DNA of 6,513 nt. It comes from Lysobacterales bacterium. GTDB lineage: Bacteria; Pseudomonadota; Gammaproteobacteria; Xanthomonadales; Marinicellaceae. Positions 5,498 through 6,513 of the stretch are shown in pieces. The stretch covers positions 1 to 6,513 of the forward strand of contig JALSIL010000024.1 of the NCBI GenBank assembly GCA_026990095.1, written 5' to 3'. The notes beneath the pieces were generated by a model, which made no database searches, was not told the origin of the DNA, and saw only the letters and a program-made list of their open reading frames with translations. The translations under genes and the position numbers were made by a program. Within the stretch, counting starts at the first letter, position 1; every line of letters starts with the position of its first letter.

Positions 5498-5538
5498 ATG
5501 CACTAAATAGTTTCACTTTTTAACACGTGCCACGAGTT
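5372..5538. repeat. 9-bp inverted repeats flanking the structured RNA
   Basis: AACTCGTGG (5372-5380) is the exact reverse complement of CCACGAGTT (5530-5538). The pair encloses the RNA and its terminator. It could mark the ends of a small non-autonomous element or be a long-range pairing in a read-through transcript. No target-site duplication is evident, and the arms are short. Confidence 0.3.
5461..5497 (+). terminator. Strong intrinsic terminator of the structured RNA
   Basis: GCCAGTAGCG (5464-5473) pairs perfectly with CGCTACTGGC (5482-5491), extended by three A-T pairs to 13 bp. The loop is 8 bases and six Ts follow from 5492. The other strand lacks a proper T-tract, so the terminator is oriented for plus-strand transcription. 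Confidence 0.9.
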
Positions 5539-5712
5539 ATACAAAGGTCTCTTTATTAAATACACAAATCACCCCTTATAAAGGCAGGCTAGAACGCCCA
5601 TATAGTGCGTTTTTGCCGAGTTATTTTAGATTTCACTCTCTATTATTCAGCTTTCATTCATTGTTATTGCATTAAAGTGGGTGTAAGTTTTAGAAAATCA
5701 AAAGGTGATAAC
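5498..5712 (+). other. Non-coding upstream region of the ycfJ-like gene
   Basis: This is 215 AT-rich bases with no supported gene. TATAAA at 5577-5582 could be a -10 box, but its -35 is poor. A short AACGC/GCGTT hairpin followed by Ts (5593-5614) is weak. AAGGTG (5702-5707) is the Shine-Dalgarno of the next gene. An in-frame ATG at 5605 is not credible as a start. Together with 5234-5370 (REP-like remnant and RNA promoter) and the RNA, it makes up the 479-base stretch without a protein gene. Confidence 0.5.
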
Positions 5713-6270
5713 ATGAAAAACATTAGAAACATATTAACAGGAATAACCTTATTAATGGTAACTACTTTTGTTAGTGCTGGTCGTTATGATAATGAGTACA
5801 CTTTTGCACCAGTTGTGGATGTTCAGCCGATTTATGAAACGGTTCGTGTACCGCAAAACAGAAGGGTTTGTGAAGACAGGTATAGAGGTCCTCGTAGCAG
5901 GCAATTTGGGGAACGCAGAACAAGTTCAGGCGGTGGTGCTATTATTGGAGGTATTATTGGTGGACTGTTAGGAAACCGCTTTGGTGATGGTCGTGGTCGT
6001 GATGCGGCAACGGCTGCAGGTATTATTGCTGGTGCTGCTATTGGTTCTGGAGCGGATAGAAACCACAATCGTTATAACCGAAGGTATTCAAACTCAAGAC
6101 GTTATGACCGCAGACAATGTTACACACAACGTGATTATTACGAAGAGCAACGCATTGTCGGTTACGATGTGGCTTATGATTACATTGGTAGAACTTACCA
6201 CACAAGATTACAAAACCATCCTGGTGACAGGGTCAGAATACAGGTGAATGTTCAAGTAGCTGAATATTAA
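5713..6270 (+). CDS. YcfJ-family glycine-zipper 2TM envelope protein
   Basis: The protein has 185 residues. The ATG at 5713 has a good Shine-Dalgarno (AAGGTG, 5702-5707) and opens a clear signal peptide with probable cleavage after VSA (residue 22); no lipobox cysteine is present. An N-terminal motif VVDVQPIYETVRVP (34-47) is followed by Cys53, a basic linker, then a glycine zipper from about 73 to 113 (GGG.IIGGIIGGLLGNRFGDGRGRD.A...G..AG..IG). A very Arg/Asn/Tyr-rich linker and a second Cys in RRQCYTQ follow. The C-terminal IVGYDVAYDYIGRTYHTRL...PGDRVRIQV motif matches the end of E. coli YcfJ (GYDVTY...PGTQIPL). The order of all three parts agrees with YcfJ. Proteins of this type sit in the periplasm or outer envelope; the zipper probably packs in or against a membrane. 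Their molecular job is unknown. The gene is monocistronic, with a strong terminator. Confidence 0.88.
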   Translation: MKNIRNILTGITLLMVTTFVSAGRYDNEYTFAPVVDVQPIYETVRVPQNRRVCEDRYRGPRSRQFGERRTSSGGGAIIGGIIGGLLGNRFGDGRGRDAATAAGIIAGAAIGSGADRNHNRYNRRYSNSRRYDRRQCYTQRDYYEEQRIVGYDVAYDYIGRTYHTRLQNHPGDRVRIQVNVQVAEY

Positions 6271-6290
6271 CGTTTAAACTTCTCTCTCTT

Positions 6291-6339
6291 GCCAGTTGAA
6301 ATACTGGCAGCCCTTAGCGGAAGCTGGGGGCTTTTTTTT
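6291..6339 (+). terminator. Tandem hairpins with intrinsic terminator after the ycfJ-like gene
   Basis: Hairpin 1 is GCCAGT/ACTGGC (6291-6308, loop TGAAAT). Directly next to it, hairpin 2 pairs 6309-6318 with 6323-6332 (10 bp including two G-U pairs) around a GGAA tetraloop of GNRA type. Eight Ts follow (6332-6339). Hairpin 2 is the terminator proper, and hairpin 1 may protect the 3' end or stack on it. Confidence 0.9.
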
Positions 6340-6341
6340 GC

Positions 6342-6370
6342 TTGTTAATTGTTAATTAAATGTATATAAG
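6342..6370 (+). promoter_or_regulatory. Sigma70-type promoter of the right-edge gene
   Basis: TTGTTA (6342-6347) and TATAAG (6365-6370) are exactly 17 bases apart, matching 4 of 6 and 5 of 6 consensus bases. The start of transcription would be near 6377, giving a leader of about 30 bases before the ATG at 6407. Confidence 0.6.
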
Positions 6371-6406
6371 ATAGAATCTCAATTCTCTATCAAAAACTCT
6401 CAACTC

Positions 6407-6513
6407 ATGACGGCATTACTTCACCAGACCTTTTCTTTTCTTGATTGGAATTTAGACATTTCAAAACATGAACTGTACTTAAATTATGAGATTGAAAGCA
6501 TTGGTAAAGTGAC
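6407..6513 (+). CDS. Unidentified protein, N-terminal 35 codons only
   Basis: An ATG at 6407 opens a frame that runs to the window edge without a stop. It begins MTALLHQTFSFLDWNLDISK and continues with alternating hydrophobic residues that suggest beta-strands (FSFLDWNLD, ELYLNYEIESIGKV). There is no signal peptide or membrane helix in the visible part. A beta-rich 'F.F..W..D......L.Y' opening is faintly like MurL-type epimerases, but 35 residues are too few to name it. A promoter at 6342-6370 supports the gene. No Shine-Dalgarno is visible before the ATG. Confidence 0.6.
   Translation, partial: MTALLHQTFSFLDWNLDISKHELYLNYEIESIGKV

Noticed and set aside
5371..5538. Integron attC site
   Set aside because: The ends do not fit RYYYAAC/GTTRRRY core sites, and no cassette structure or integrase is present.
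5605..5712. Upstream in-frame start adding 36 residues to the YcfJ-like protein
   Set aside because: A good Shine-Dalgarno and signal peptide begin at 5713; the extension would bury the signal peptide.
5832..6068. Minus-strand reading frame rich in Pro/Ala/Ile
   Set aside because: It is the antisense shadow of the glycine-zipper codons.

Overview
This window looks like chromosomal DNA from an AT-rich gammaproteobacterium. The clues are a YcfJ-type glycine-zipper protein, a gammaproteobacterial-length uracil phosphoribosyltransferase, an IPTL-CTERM-like surface protein and a Ser/Thr kinase beside an ECF-like sigma factor. This combination recalls Marinicella-like bacteria or relatives of the Lysobacterales. 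That placement is inference from gene content; no phylogenetic marker is present.

Layout. Positions 1-2162 (+) hold a membrane Ser/Thr protein kinase cut by the left window edge, with kinase domain, one membrane segment, a coiled coil and a long helical C-terminal part. Converging on it, 2200-2748 (-) encodes an ECF-like sigma factor of the TIGR02999/Sigma70_ECF type. Adjacent kinase and sigma genes of this type are known elsewhere to form a phosphorylation-controlled sigma switch. Next come upp (2859-3485, +) and, beyond a shared bidirectional terminator, an exported protein with a variant IPTL-CTERM tail (3559-4293, -). The latter has a recognisable promoter and a perfect CRP-type palindrome upstream. 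A small cupin (4455-4766, -) and a DUF1272 zinc-ribbon-like protein (4778-4972, +) diverge, with only 11 bases between their start codons.

From about 5205 the sequence changes character. An EamA/DMT transporter that follows the DUF1272 gene is broken after about 76 residues. A degenerate REP-like palindrome comes next, then a locus I read as an undescribed structured small RNA (about 5371-5497). It has a TATAAT box, no good -35, a perfect TGTGTA-N4-TACACA palindrome placed as for a class II activator, a possible H-type pseudoknot, a second hairpin and a strong intrinsic terminator. It could be a free sRNA or an attenuated leader of the next gene.

The right part carries a YcfJ-family glycine-zipper envelope protein (5713-6270, +), a strong terminator, a good sigma70 promoter and the first 35 codons of an unidentified gene (6407 onward). 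The most interesting items are the structured RNA with its palindrome and the kinase/sigma pair. No mobile-element genes, CRISPR arrays, tRNAs or rRNAs were seen.
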